Notes: generated by a model not told the origin, from the sequence alone. Shown: positions 1-9,380, counted from the first letter of the stretch. The stretch: DNA of 64,000 nucleotides from an uncultured Lachnospiraceae bacterium (GCA_910577115.1 CAJTMC010000021.1:1-64000), one strand, 5' to 3'. Made by a program: numbers and translations.

Positions 1-73
1 AGAAAAATAATGCAGGAATAAAATATCGTAGCCATTTTGTAGCCACTTTAGTTCTCTAAAGTAGCTTTCCACG

Positions 74-107
74 TAAAAAGGCTTTCGGAGAAATCCCCGA
101 AAGCCTT
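74..107 (-). terminator. Rho-independent terminator after tuf
   Basis: An 11-bp inverted repeat (AAGGCTTTCGG with CCGAAAGCCTT) closes a short loop, and on the minus strand it is followed by a run of T residues. It lies 20-50 bases past the tuf stop and ends the str operon. Bases 1-73 to its left hold only a small hairpin (45-62) and no recognised gene. Confidence 0.85.
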
Positions 108-129
108 GATTTTACTGAATAAATTATAA

Positions 130-1317
130 TTACTCGATGATAGTTGCAACTCTACCTGAACCAACAGTTCTACCACCCTCACGAATAGCAAACGTAAGTC
201 CCTGCTCCATAGCGATAGGATGAATCAACTCAATTGTCATCTCTACATTATCACCAGGCATGCACATCTCTGTACCCTCAGGAAGATTACATACACCTGT
301 AACGTCTGTTGTTCTGAAATAGAACTGAGGTCTATAGTTGTTGAAAAAAGGAGTATGACGTCCACCCTCATCTTTTGTCAATACATAAACCTGTGCTGTA
401 AACTTCTTGTAGCACTTAACTGTACCGGGTTTTGAAAGAACCTGTCCTCTCTGGATCTCTGTTCTCTGAATACCACGAAGAAGCGCACCGATGTTATCAC
501 CGGCCTGAGCCTCGTCAAGAAGCTTTCTGAACATTTCGATACCTGTACAAACAGTCTTCTTTGTCTCTTCGCTGATACCAACGATTTCAACTTCCTCATT
601 GATATGAAGAACACCACGCTCTACTCTACCTGTAGCAACAGTACCACGACCTGTAATTGTAAAGATATCCTCGATCGGCATCAGGAACGGCTTATCTGTC
701 TCACGTACAGGATCAGGAATATGCTCGTCAACTGTGTTCATAAGCTCAATAATCTTGTCGCCCCACTCGCTGCTGGGATCTTCAAGCGCCTTCAAAGCAG
801 AACCCTTGATAATCGGGCAGTCTGTGAACTCGTACTCCTCAAGCTGCTCTGTGATTTCCATTTCAACAAGCTCAAGTAACTCAGGATCATCAACCATATC
901 GCACTTGTTCATGAATACAACGATCTTAGGTACACCTACCTGACGAGAAAGAAGGATATGCTCCTTTGTCTGTGCCATAACACCATCTGTTGCAGCAACA
1001 ACAAGGATAGCGCCATCCATCTGTGCAGCACCTGTGATCATGTTCTTTACATAATCAGCATGACCCGGGCAGTCAACGTGTGCATAATGTCTCTTGTCTG
1101 TCTCATACTCAACGTGTGCTGTATTGATTGTGATACCACGCTCTCTCTCTTCTGGAGCCTTATCGATGTTCTCAAAATCTGTTGCTACATTACCTGCAAC
1201 TCTCTCAGCCAATACCTTTGTAATTGCTGCTGTTAAAGTTGTTTTACCATGGTCTACGTGTCCGATTGTACCAATGTTACAATGGGGTTTACTTCTTTCA
1301 AATTTAGCCTTTGCCAT
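130..1317 (-). CDS. tuf: Elongation factor Tu
   Basis: EF-Tu carries aminoacyl-tRNA to the ribosomal A site as a GTP complex in the cytoplasm. The 395-residue length and sequence are canonical. G1 (GHVDHGKT) is at residues 19-26, the G3 motif DCPGH at 82-86 and the G4 motif NKCD at 137-140, followed by the two beta-barrel domains. The open frame reaches 17 codons further upstream, but the start at MAKAKFERSK is chosen because it matches the family and has a GGAGG site 8 bases in front. It is the last gene of rpsL-rpsG-fusA-tuf, with a terminator directly downstream. The roughly 140-base gap to fusA has no clear promoter, so read-through from the operon is the likely expression route. Confidence 0.98.
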   Translation of the reverse strand: MAKAKFERSKPHCNIGTIGHVDHGKTTLTAAITKVLAERVAGNVATDFENIDKAPEERERGITINTAHVEYETDKRHYAHVDCPGHADYVKNMITGAAQMDGAILVVAATDGVMAQTKEHILLSRQVGVPKIVVFMNKCDMVDDPELLELVEMEITEQLEEYEFTDCPIIKGSALKALEDPSSEWGDKIIELMNTVDEHIPDPVRETDKPFLMPIEDIFTITGRGTVATGRVERGVLHINEEVEIVGISEETKKTVCTGIEMFRKLLDEAQAGDNIGALLRGIQRTEIQRGQVLSKPGTVKCYKKFTAQVYVLTKDEGGRHTPFFNNYRPQFYFRTTDVTGVCNLPEGTEMCMPGDNVEMTIELIHPIAMEQGLTFAIREGGRTVGSGRVATIIE

Positions 1318-1458
1318 TTTAAAAGTCCTCCTTAAAAAAGTTATTAATAAATTAGTTTCATTCAACATAAAACCTTACCCAACTAAGCCTAATTATATTA
1401 GAAAAGATTGGGATTTTCAAGTATTATTTATAAAATACTGCTGTTTATCGTATTTTTA

Positions 1459-3576
1459 TCAGCCCTTCTTTGCTGCAAGCACTTTGTCCTGAACATTCTT
1501 GGGAACCTGCTCATACTTCTCGAAGAACATTGAATAGTTTCCGCGTCCCTGTGTCTTAGAACGCAAGTCCGTGGAATAACCAAACATCTCAGCAAGAGGA
1601 ACATAACCTCTAACAATTTTTCCACCGCCAAGATCGTCCATACCCTCAATACGTCCGCGACGTGAATTGATATCACCGATAACGTCGCCCATATACTCCT
1701 CAGGCATTGTTACCTCAACCTTCATAATCGGCTCAAGAAGCACCGGTGATGCCTTCTGCATCGCCTCTTTAAACGCAAGCGAACCGGCAATGTGGAATGC
1801 CATTTCTGAAGAGTCAACTTCATGGTATGAACCGTCATATACGTTCGCATATACGCCTACAACAGGGAATCCACCGAGGATACCTGCCTTTGTGGCCTCT
1901 TCGATACCTTCGCCGACTGCCGGAATGTATTCCTTCGGAATTGCACCGCCGACAACGGTTGACTCAAACTTGAAAAGCTCCTCGCCGTTTGCATCCATCG
2001 GCGCAAACTTAACTTTACAGTGACCGTACTGTCCACGTCCACCGGACTGCTTTGCGTACTTCGAATCGATGTCCACTTCCTTCGTGATTGCTTCCTTGTA
2101 TGCAACCTGAGGCGCACCAACGTTTGCTTCTACCTTAAACTCACGAAGAAGTCTGTCTACAATAATCTCAAGATGGAGCTCGCCCATACCTGCAATAATG
2201 GTCTGGCCGGTCTCCGGATTTGTATGAGCGCGGAATGTAGGATCCTCCTCTGCAAGCTTTGCAAGAGCCTCACCCATCTTGCCCTGTCCTGCCTTTGTCT
2301 TCGGCTCAATTGCAAGCTCAATAACAGGCTCAGGGAATTCCATAGACTCAAGAATTACCGGATGCTGCTCATCGCAGATTGTATCACCGGTTGTTGTAAA
2401 CTTAAATCCAACTGCTGCAGCGATGTCGCCGGAGTAAACCTTGTCTAACTCCTGTCTCTTGTTTGCATGCATCTGTAAAATACGGCCTACACGCTCCTTC
2501 TTGTCCTTTGTTGCATTTAATACATAAGAACCGGAATTCATTGTACCAGAGTAAACTCTGAAGAATGCAAGCTTACCAACAAACGGGTCAGCCATAATCT
2601 TAAATGCAAGCGCCGAGAACGGCTCATCATCTGATGAATGTCTTTCAATCTCGTTGCCGTCCAAATCAGTTCCCTTAATAGAAGGGATATCTGTCGGAGC
2701 AGGCATAAAATCAAGGATTGCGTCAAGAAGCTTCTGAACGCCCTTGTTTCTGTAAGCAGAGCCGCAGCATACGGGAACTGCCGTACATTCGCATGTACCC
2801 TTTCTGAGAGCTGCCTTTAACTGCTCAATCGAAGGCTCCTCACCTTCAAGGTACATCATTGTTAAATCATCATCTAACTCGCAGATTTTCTCTATCATTT
2901 CACCATGATAAAGCTCTGCATCATCTGCCATATCTGCGGGAATATCCGTAATGGAAATATCTTCGCCCTTATCATCATTGTAGATGTATGCTTTCATTTC
3001 CATCAAATCAATAATTCCCTTGAAATCATCTTCCTTACCGATTGGTATCTGAAGAATGATTGCATTTTTACCTAATCTTGTCCTAATCTGATCTACTGCA
3101 CCATAGAAATTAGCACCCAAGATATCCATCTTGTTGATAAATGCCATTCTGGGTACATTGTAGGTATCAGCCTGACGCCATACGTTCTCTGACTGCGGCT
3201 CAACACCACCCTTTGCACAGAAAACACCTACGGCACCGTCAAGTACACGAAGAGAACGCTCAACTTCAACTGTGAAGTCTACGTGACCCGGTGTATCAAT
3301 GATATTGATACGATGCTCTAAAGCACCTTCCTGAACCTTTGCACTCTCCTGATGTGTCCAATGACATGTAGTAGCGGCTGATGTAATTGTAATACCTCTT
3401 TCCTGTTCCTGCTCCATCCAGTCCATCGTAGCAGTACCTTCATGTGTATCACCAATCTTATAATTAACACCGGTATAGTATAAGATACGCTCTGTAAGAG
3501 TTGTCTTACCAGCATCGATATGAGCCATAATACCAATGTTTCTGGTCCTGTCTAAAGGATATTCTCTTCCAGCCAA
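1459..3576 (-). CDS. fusA: Elongation factor G
   Basis: EF-G is the translocase that moves tRNA and mRNA through the ribosome using GTP. The protein is 705 residues, the usual size. The P-loop AHIDAGKT is at residues 18-25, followed by DTPGH near residue 90 and NKMD near 145, with domains II-V present to the C-terminus. The start codon is TTG (3574-3576), supported by an AAGGAGG site seven bases upstream and by the family-typical beginning MAGREYPLDRTRNIGIMAH. It lies between rpsG and tuf, in the classical str order. The TTG start may lower its initiation rate relative to tuf, which is an inference. Confidence 0.98.
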   Translation of the reverse strand: MAGREYPLDRTRNIGIMAHIDAGKTTLTERILYYTGVNYKIGDTHEGTATMDWMEQEQERGITITSAATTCHWTHQESAKVQEGALEHRINIIDTPGHVDFTVEVERSLRVLDGAVGVFCAKGGVEPQSENVWRQADTYNVPRMAFINKMDILGANFYGAVDQIRTRLGKNAIILQIPIGKEDDFKGIIDLMEMKAYIYNDDKGEDISITDIPADMADDAELYHGEMIEKICELDDDLTMMYLEGEEPSIEQLKAALRKGTCECTAVPVCCGSAYRNKGVQKLLDAILDFMPAPTDIPSIKGTDLDGNEIERHSSDDEPFSALAFKIMADPFVGKLAFFRVYSGTMNSGSYVLNATKDKKERVGRILQMHANKRQELDKVYSGDIAAAVGFKFTTTGDTICDEQHPVILESMEFPEPVIELAIEPKTKAGQGKMGEALAKLAEEDPTFRAHTNPETGQTIIAGMGELHLEIIVDRLLREFKVEANVGAPQVAYKEAITKEVDIDSKYAKQSGGRGQYGHCKVKFAPMDANGEELFKFESTVVGGAIPKEYIPAVGEGIEEATKAGILGGFPVVGVYANVYDGSYHEVDSSEMAFHIAGSLAFKEAMQKASPVLLEPIMKVEVTMPEEYMGDVIGDINSRRGRIEGMDDLGGGKIVRGYVPLAEMFGYSTDLRSKTQGRGNYSMFFEKYEQVPKNVQDKVLAAKKG

Positions 3577-3674
3577 TGTTCTTCCTCCTTAAATAATAAA
3601 CACAGATCTGTATGCACTTAAAATCTGTAATGTACGAAAGCCGGGGGTTTTCGCGCACAATACATAAATCATGC

Positions 3675-4145
3675 TTAGAATCTGTAATGTGCGAAAGCCT
3701 TGTTTGCTTCTGCCATCTTGTGCATATCTTCTTTTCTCTTTACAGATGCACCTGTATTATTTGATGCGTCCAAAATCTCGTTTGCAAGTCTCTCCTCCAT
3801 TGTCTTCTCGCCTCTCTTACGTGCGAAAAATACCAGCCAGCGGAGACCTAATGTCTGACGACGCTCAGGTTTTACCTCAAGAGGTACCTGATACGTAGCG
3901 CCGCCGATACGTCTTGCTTTACACTCGAGCAACGGCATAATATTATTCATCGCTGCCTCAAATACATCCACAGCAGGCTTCTGCGCCTTCTCTTCTACTC
4001 TGGCAAATGCCCCATATACGATTTTCTGAGCTACACCCTTCTTTCCATCCAACATAACGTTGTTGATCAGCTTTGTAACTACCTTATTGCCGTAAATAGG
4101 ATCTGCCAATACATCTCTTTTTTGAATATGTCCTTTACGTGGCAC
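3675..4145 (-). CDS. rpsG: 30S ribosomal protein S7
   Basis: S7 is a primary 16S rRNA binding protein that organises the head of the small subunit. With the GTG start at 4143-4145 the protein is 156 residues and begins MPRKGHIQKRDVLADPIYGN, exactly the family length and beginning. The GTG has an AAGGAGGGAA site five bases upstream. The frame is open for 27 more codons, but those residues do not resemble S7 and are rejected. The 183-base gap to rpsL is long for this operon. In other bacteria S7 regulates its own operon in this gap, but no specific binding structure was identified here. Confidence 0.97.
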   Translation of the reverse strand: MPRKGHIQKRDVLADPIYGNKVVTKLINNVMLDGKKGVAQKIVYGAFARVEEKAQKPAVDVFEAAMNNIMPLLECKARRIGGATYQVPLEVKPERRQTLGLRWLVFFARKRGEKTMEERLANEILDASNNTGASVKRKEDMHKMAEANKAFAHYRF

Positions 4146-4328
4146 GGTTCTTCCCTCCTTAATTATGAATAGCGAAATCTTCCTTGATGCGGATATTCGC
4201 CATTTGATTAAATCAACGGTACTCACATAATAAAACTTTGTGTTCGCGCGGTTTTCTATTTTAATCTGAAAGGTATTAAATCAGAATCCCAACACTAATT
4301 AGTTTTTTTGTGGTACAAGACAAATGAT

Positions 4329-4748
4329 TTATTTGCCTGCTTTTGGTCTCTTAGCTCCATACTTAGAGCGAGCCTGCTTTCTGTTAGCAACTCCTGCAGT
4401 ATCAAGCGTACCTCTGATAATGTGGTATCTTGTACCAGGTAAGTCTTTAACACGTCCGCCTCTGATAAGAACAACACTATGCTCCTGTAAGTTGTGGCCT
4501 TCTCCCGGAATATAGCTTGTTACTTCCATTCCGTTTGAAAGACGAACTCTGGCAATTTTTCTAAGCGCTGAGTTGGGCTTCTTAGGTGTTGCAGTCTTAA
4601 CTGCTGTACAAACGCCTCTCTTCTGAGGAGCAGATGTATCAGTTGCTTTCTTCTTTAAAGAGTTGTATCCTCTCTGAAGTGCCGGTGCAGTAGACTTCTT
4701 AACTGTTTCCTGACGTCCTTTTCTTACTAATTGGTTAAATGTTGGCAT
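4329..4748 (-). CDS. rpsL: 30S ribosomal protein S12
   Basis: S12 sits at the decoding centre and affects translation accuracy. The 139-residue protein begins MPTFNQLVRKGR and has an AGGAGGTGAAAAGG ribosome site. The streptomycin-related loops are of wild-type form: PKKPNS at residues 55-60 (the lysines that correspond to K42/K43 of E. coli) and VKDLPG at 100-105, which carries the aspartate that is often methylthiolated. It is the first gene of the str operon, and a consensus SigA promoter lies about 85 bases upstream. Nothing suggests a resistance allele. Confidence 0.98.
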   Translation of the reverse strand: MPTFNQLVRKGRQETVKKSTAPALQRGYNSLKKKATDTSAPQKRGVCTAVKTATPKKPNSALRKIARVRLSNGMEVTSYIPGEGHNLQEHSVVLIRGGRVKDLPGTRYHIIRGTLDTAGVANRKQARSKYGAKRPKAGK

Positions 4749-4831
4749 TCCTTTTCACCTCCTATATAATTTCACTAAATGCCAAGACAATTAGGCACAA
4801 TACATGCATACGTTTACACACATGCTTTATT

Positions 4832-4860
4832 ATTATACTTTCCGTTCCTAATATTGTCAA
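4832..4860 (-). promoter_or_regulatory. Consensus SigA promoter of the str operon
   Basis: On the minus strand TTGACA (4855-4860) and TATAAT (4832-4837) are separated by exactly 17 bases, a perfect match to the vegetative consensus. The predicted transcript begins near 4825 and leads into rpsL at 4748. The rest of the 4749-5075 gap is AT-rich. A TATAAT at 5024-5029 on the plus strand, without a good -35, may serve the lipoprotein gene at 5076. Confidence 0.85.
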
Positions 4861-5075
4861 TTATTTTTTTCGGTTTTTGCAAACATTTTTACTGCACTGT
4901 TTGCAATCCAATTATTCATTACTATATTTATAGTAAGTTCTCTTATTGAATAATTGCCATTTTTTCTTTAAAAATCTTGTTATTTTCGTCATTTTATCTC
5001 TTTTCTGACGGAATATTATATATTATAATTGTTATATATTAGGAAAATTTCAGTTCAGAGAGTGGGAGGATTTTT

Positions 5076-6242
5076 ATGTTGTTCCGTAAGTTAAAAACAA
5101 GTAAAATAAAAAATAGTCTTATCACATTATCAATTATCATGTCATGTACATGTGCGCTTTCTGCATGCGGACAGACATCATCTGTTTCAAACGATTCCGC
5201 CGGCATAACGGAGCAGGCACAGGTATTGTCGCCTGATTATGAAACTGATGCTGCACCTGACATAACAAAAGCTGTTGATTTGCAGGCTTCCGTTTCGGAA
5301 ACGGACACGTCACCGGAAACAACAACTGTTGAAAGCACTTTTAATAATGAAGTCCTTTCATCTGATGAAACAGTTGTTTTAGAAACTCTCATTGACGAAG
5401 AAGTTCCCACTGCCAAGTTAACCTCCGCCGGTACAAGGGACAATACGCCCGTATGCTACGTGCCTACCGCATCAGGTGTCACTGTCTATTCGAATGCGCT
5501 CGCAGAGATTGACGCATCGAATACTTCCGAAGGTTATATTATGGTAAAATATAAAGGCACCAACCAAAAAGTAAAACTTCAAATGACCGGAAGCAGCGGT
5601 GTTACCTATACTTACACATTGAACGGCGGCTATGAAACGTTCCCATTATCAGCGGGAAGCGGTTCCTACAAAGTCGGCATATACGAGAATGTCAGCGGCA
5701 ACCAATACGCAGTGGCATTGTCGGAAACAATCAGCGCAAGCATCACAAATCCCAATGGTCCTTATCTTTATCCTAACCAATATGTGAATTTTAATGCAGG
5801 AAGTCAGGTTGTTGCAAAGGCAAAACAGCTTGCTGAGGGCTGCTCTACGGACTTAGATGTCGTAACCAAAGTTTACAATTATGCTACCACGATTACATAT
5901 GATTACAATAAAGCAAACTCTGTACAATCAGGTTATGTGCCAAATCCTGATACGATTATGGCAAATGGAACCGGCATTTGTCTTGACTATGCCTGTGTCA
6001 TGGCAAGTATGCTCAGAAGTCAGGGTATCCCCACCCGCCTTGAGGTTGGCTATGCCGGAAGCGCTTATCATGCATGGATCAGTACCTACATTACGGATAT
6101 CGGCTGGGTAAATGGCGTTATTGAGTTTGACGGAACAAACTGGTCTCTTATGGACCCTACTTTTGCCGCCAGTGCAAGTGATACTACTTTAAAAAATTTT
6201 ATTGGTGACGGCACTAATTACAAGACAAAATATATCTATTAA
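5076..6242 (+). CDS. Lipoprotein with transglutaminase-like (cysteine protease fold) domain
   Basis: This is a predicted surface lipoprotein of 388 residues. A signal peptide ends in the lipobox LSAC (residues 28-31), so Cys31 would be lipidated. Residues 32-115 are Thr/Ser/Glu-rich, probably a flexible linker, followed by a beta-rich middle part. The C-terminal third is a transglutaminase-core domain with a visible triad: Cys302 in GICLDYACV, His332 in AYHAWIS and Asp360 in LMDPTFA. Domains of this type act as proteases, peptidases or cross-linkers, and the substrate is unknown. The start has a GGGAGG site. It is followed after 30 bases by the GspF-like gene, so it may be in the same operon. 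A role in processing or anchoring the pilin-like proteins is only inference. Confidence 0.8.
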   Translation: MLFRKLKTSKIKNSLITLSIIMSCTCALSACGQTSSVSNDSAGITEQAQVLSPDYETDAAPDITKAVDLQASVSETDTSPETTTVESTFNNEVLSSDETVVLETLIDEEVPTAKLTSAGTRDNTPVCYVPTASGVTVYSNALAEIDASNTSEGYIMVKYKGTNQKVKLQMTGSSGVTYTYTLNGGYETFPLSAGSGSYKVGIYENVSGNQYAVALSETISASITNPNGPYLYPNQYVNFNAGSQVVAKAKQLAEGCSTDLDVVTKVYNYATTITYDYNKANSVQSGYVPNPDTIMANGTGICLDYACVMASMLRSQGIPTRLEVGYAGSAYHAWISTYITDIGWVNGVIEFDGTNWSLMDPTFAASASDTTLKNFIGDGTNYKTKYIY

Positions 6243-6272
6243 AACAGTTTACACAATCGGGAGATTACGATT

Positions 6273-7319
6273 ATGAAAAAAATAAAAAAGCTGAACAATC
6301 GTGAGGTGGCTGCATTCTGCGGCCAGCTCTCATTGCTTTTACCTGCAGGCATCACGCCATTTGATGGAATCAGCCTGATGGCGCAGGATACCGCATCGGA
6401 TGACGGCAAAGCGCTTCTTACGGAAATCGAGAATTCTTTGCGCGACGGTCTCACTCTATACGAATCCTTAGATGCCACAAAGGTTTTTCCGGAATATGTC
6501 GTTTCCATGATCCTTCTGGGAGAAGAATCCGGCAATCTTGACATTATCATGAAAAAGCTCACCGAATACTATGAACAACAGTGTACAATCTCCGATTCAA
6601 TAAAAAGCGCTGTCAGTTATCCCTTAATAATGGTCTGTCTGATGTTGTTAATTCTTGCAGTGCTGCTGACAAAAATTCTTCCCATTTTTAATCAGGTATT
6701 TATTCAGCTGGGAAGCGAACTGACAGGTATCTCAAAACAGCTTATGAATATGGGACATGCAATACAAACCGTTTCCGGATTCCTGATTGCACTGCTTATC
6801 ATATTTGCAGCAGCCGGTCTTATTTTATATAAAAGTCCCAAAGGCCATGCGTGGGGCAAACATTTTCTCCACACAAACCGGTTTACAAAAGGATTCTATC
6901 TTGGCGTTGCGTACAGCCGCTTTGCAGGAGCGCTTTCCATGATTACGGCGGGCGGCATTGATATCTATAAAGGACTTGAGCTTGCTGTCCGTTTAATTGA
7001 CAATAAGCTTATGGACGAAAAGGTAACAACCTGCAAGGAAGTTCTATCCGGCGGCGGCTATCTGTATGAAGCCATAAAGGAAGCAAACATTTTTCGGGCG
7101 CAGCATCAGAGAATGCTCCAAATAGGCTATCGCTCCGGAAACAGTGAAGTTGTGTTTGATAAAATCTCAAAACAGTATGAAGATGATACCCTCTCACGCA
7201 TTCAGAAAATTCTTGGTGCGATCGAGCCAACACTTGTCATCGCATTTTCACTGATGGTTGGTCTGATTCTGCTTTCCGTAATTATGCCCTTGATTGGTAT
7301 TATGTCAAGTATCGGATAA
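6273..7319 (+). CDS. GspF/PilC-type inner-membrane platform protein
   Basis: Proteins of this family form the membrane platform of type II secretion systems, type IV pili and competence pili, coupling an assembly ATPase to pilin extraction. The 348 residues contain two copies of the T2SSF module. The first is a cytoplasmic helical part (residues about 10-110, with LSLLLPAGITPFDGI), then a membrane helix around 113-137 and a second at 170-190. The second copy covers about 215-315, and a final hydrophobic helix lies at the C-terminus. The length matches ComGB/PilC proteins. The four following genes encode pilin-like proteins. No GspE/PilB ATPase and no prepilin peptidase are in the window, so these partners must be elsewhere or absent. 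Confidence 0.85.
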   Translation: MKKIKKLNNREVAAFCGQLSLLLPAGITPFDGISLMAQDTASDDGKALLTEIENSLRDGLTLYESLDATKVFPEYVVSMILLGEESGNLDIIMKKLTEYYEQQCTISDSIKSAVSYPLIMVCLMLLILAVLLTKILPIFNQVFIQLGSELTGISKQLMNMGHAIQTVSGFLIALLIIFAAAGLILYKSPKGHAWGKHFLHTNRFTKGFYLGVAYSRFAGALSMITAGGIDIYKGLELAVRLIDNKLMDEKVTTCKEVLSGGGYLYEAIKEANIFRAQHQRMLQIGYRSGNSEVVFDKISKQYEDDTLSRIQKILGAIEPTLVIAFSLMVGLILLSVIMPLIGIMSSIG

Positions 7320-7413
7320 TTGCAAGTGCATGTGAACTTAAAATTTCACGCAGCAAATTCAAATTTGTGCTTGCGCCCAAATCCGCGGGCCGAGCAAGAA
7401 TGGAAGGTTTTAT

Positions 7414-7773
7414 ATGAACCGATTTACAAACCATAAAAAAATAACACTTTCCCAAATATGGCAGATTCTATCTTTTGCATTTGTAATCGGCTTTGTGATA
7501 TTCTTTATCAGCGGCATCAATACCGTCGATGACTCCACTGCAAGCGAGCAGGCCAAAAGCCTTGAATCCGCTGTTCGGCGCAGTGTCGCACAGTGCTATG
7601 CCGTAGAAGGCACTTATCCGCCGAGTCTCGATTATTTAAAAGACCATTACGGTTTGATCTACGACGCCGACAGATTTTATATTGACTATACTGCAATCGG
7701 ATCAAACATCATGCCCGATATTACAATTCTGCCGAGATCCGAAAGCGAAATCGGTTTTATTTCAATTAATTAA
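7414..7773 (+). CDS. Pilin-like membrane protein, 119 aa
   Basis: This is a small protein of unknown function with one N-terminal hydrophobic helix (about residues 19-37) and a short polar domain. Pilin-like traits are the helix placement and the segment with ESAVRRSVAQCYAVEGTYPP, which resembles the region after the alpha-1 helix of pseudopilins (residues that become ordered around a tyrosine-proline pair). It lacks the usual Gly/Glu prepilin peptidase site. An AAGG-type ribosome site precedes the ATG. It stands after the GspF-like gene and before other pilin-like genes, which is the main reason to link it to the same apparatus. Confidence 0.6.
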   Translation: MNRFTNHKKITLSQIWQILSFAFVIGFVIFFISGINTVDDSTASEQAKSLESAVRRSVAQCYAVEGTYPPSLDYLKDHYGLIYDADRFYIDYTAIGSNIMPDITILPRSESEIGFISIN

Positions 7774-7834
7774 AAGTGAATAAAATATTGTGAAATCTTT
7801 ATCATATAAAACATTTCACAGAAATGGAGTAAAC

Positions 7835-8350
7835 ATGCCCGAAAAAGAAAACGGACGTCATATGATTGACCTCCTCTTTGTCTTGTCCCTTTTTTGTGTA
7901 TTTGCAGTTTCTTCCGTTGTTTTAATTCTTTTTGGAGCTGACATCTACAACAAAACGGTATCATCAATGAACAATAATTACGCTTCACGCACTTCGGTGG
8001 CTTATATCACCGAAAAAGTACGCCAGTCAGACATCTATGACTCTGTCAGAATTGATGACAGCTTAGGCTACAAACGGCTTCTCATGGCGCGCAATATTAA
8101 CGGCATGGAATACGCCACATCACTCTATGAGTATAACGGCTATTTGTATGAGCTTTTTGCAAGAACTGATATCGAACTTCCAATTGATGCCGGCCAACAA
8201 GTAATCGCTCTGACATCGCTTGATTTTGAATTTGTCTCTGACAATCTTTTAAAGGTGCGCTACTTTGATGAGGCAGATGAGGAAACAGAATTATATATTA
8301 ATCTGCACTGCGGTAAAGCAAACGAAAACACATCTGTTTTTATTGACTAA
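7835..8350 (+). CDS. DUF4860-like pseudopilin candidate, 171 aa
   Basis: The protein begins MPEKENGRHMIDLLFVLSLF, which resembles DUF4860 proteins found next to GspF genes in Lachnospiraceae. One hydrophobic helix at about residues 11-33 is followed by a mainly beta extracellular part. The sequence NGRHMID has a glycine and an acidic residue five positions later, a possible degenerate prepilin cleavage site (inference). The ATG at 7835 is preferred over an upstream in-frame GTG at 7790 because ATGGAGT lies at the right distance before it. It is probably a structural or minor subunit of the pilus-like system. Confidence 0.6.
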   Translation: MPEKENGRHMIDLLFVLSLFCVFAVSSVVLILFGADIYNKTVSSMNNNYASRTSVAYITEKVRQSDIYDSVRIDDSLGYKRLLMARNINGMEYATSLYEYNGYLYELFARTDIELPIDAGQQVIALTSLDFEFVSDNLLKVRYFDEADEETELYINLHCGKANENTSVFID

Positions 8351-8373
8351 CCGATGCAGGCTGGAGGAATCTT

Positions 8374-8874
8374 ATGAAAAAGCAATATGCCGCCTCGCGG
8401 TCAGGACTTTTTTTAATTGAATTGATATTGTCCATATTTTTCTTTATCATCGCCGCCGCTGTCGTCATGCAGCTCTTTGTGAAATCACACTTTATCAGTG
8501 AAGACACAATCAATATAAACCATGCTCTTCTCTACACACAGAATATTTCGGAACTATTTCTTGCCGCAGATGGAGATTTCGACGCAGTGGAGCAGGCTTT
8601 TCGTCCTGAGCCGCTGACGTCTGAGCAGGGCACAGCTGCTGTCCTGTATTTTGACAAAGAGTGGCAAAGACAGACTTTGCAGGAAAGTGCCGCCTATATG
8701 ATTATTCTGCATTATGACAGGATAACAGACAGCGGTCCCTATGCCTGCCTGAACCTTTATATTAAGGAGTGCCCTGATAACCGGAATACTTCGATCTCCG
8801 AATATGATTACACAACTGACTGTATCCACCAGCAGGAAATTAAAAAATATACGGGAGGGCATAATAATGGATAA
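8374..8874 (+). CDS. Type IV prepilin-like protein
   Basis: This is the clearest pilin of the cluster. After a short basic leader the sequence SGLFLIELILSIFFF fits the prepilin pattern, with Gly11 at -1 and Glu16 at +5 of the predicted cut, followed by a hydrophobic helix to about residue 34. The remaining 130 residues form the variable globular part and show no known domain. A GGAGG site precedes the ATG. The last 8 bases overlap the next gene, which indicates translational coupling. It is probably a minor pseudopilin (GspI/GspJ-like position), but the exact class cannot be told. Confidence 0.7.
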   Translation: MKKQYAASRSGLFLIELILSIFFFIIAAAVVMQLFVKSHFISEDTININHALLYTQNISELFLAADGDFDAVEQAFRPEPLTSEQGTAAVLYFDKEWQRQTLQESAAYMIILHYDRITDSGPYACLNLYIKECPDNRNTSISEYDYTTDCIHQQEIKKYTGGHNNG

Positions 8875-9319
8875 AAAACGGGAATTTACCATGAACATCG
8901 GGCTTCCCTCAATTATGCTGATTTTCGTGGTATTATGTCTGATTTCTTTCGGTGTACTCTCACTTGTCAGTGCGAATGCGGACAGAAAACTCAGTCAAAA
9001 GGTGCTCGATCGCTCTGCCGCTTACTATAATGCCTGCAATTTGGCGGAAGAAAAGCTCTGTGAAATAGATAACATATTAAAAAACGCTTATCGGGAAAAT
9101 CCTGACAGAACTGCCTATATCTCTGCTATTTCTGCGCTGCCAACAGAATTTACCTTTGAAATCAGTGATATTCAGTACCTTGAAATGACACTCTCCTATC
9201 TGTATCCGTCCTCGGCAGATGAATCGTTCTATTTGCTTCAAGCATGGAGGGTTGTAACAAGAGATGATTTAGATTATGATACAGGACTTCATTTGATTGA
9301 AATAGAAGATATCGAGTAA
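8867..9319 (+). CDS. Pilin-like membrane protein, 150 aa
   Basis: The start at 8867 (MDKKREFTMNIGLPSIML) is chosen because of the GGGAGGG site 8 bases upstream, and the frame is open 21 codons further without support. A hydrophobic helix spans about residues 13-35, and a polar helical and beta region follows, with the phrase AAYYNACNLAEEKLCEI typical of pilus accessory proteins that carry a long amphipathic first helix. A glycine precedes the hydrophobic helix, but there is no glutamate at +5. It is the last gene of the pilus-like operon and is followed by a strong bidirectional terminator facing rpoC. Confidence 0.6.
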   Translation: MDKKREFTMNIGLPSIMLIFVVLCLISFGVLSLVSANADRKLSQKVLDRSAAYYNACNLAEEKLCEIDNILKNAYRENPDRTAYISAISALPTEFTFEISDIQYLEMTLSYLYPSSADESFYLLQAWRVVTRDDLDYDTGLHLIEIEDIE

Positions 9320-9334
9320 AAACGCAAACCGCAT

Positions 9335-9378
9335 AAAACAAACAGCGTGTGTTATAATAAACACACGCTGTTTGTTCA
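9335..9378. terminator. Bidirectional terminator between the pilus-like operon and rpoC
   Basis: A perfect 16-bp stem (9337-9352 with 9361-9376) encloses an 8-base loop. A-rich bases lie on the left side and T-rich bases on the right, so it can stop transcription both from the plus-strand operon and from rpoC. Confidence 0.9.
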
Positions 9379-9380
9379 TT

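Noticed and set aside
1..73. Possible integration or attachment site at the left edge (repeated GTAGCCA and a small palindrome)
   Set aside because: Only a short piece is visible and there is no integrase or second copy in the window, so it cannot be supported.
3675..4226. Longer rpsG start at 4226
   Set aside because: The extra 27 residues do not match S7, while GTG at 4145 has an excellent ribosome site and gives the exact family length.
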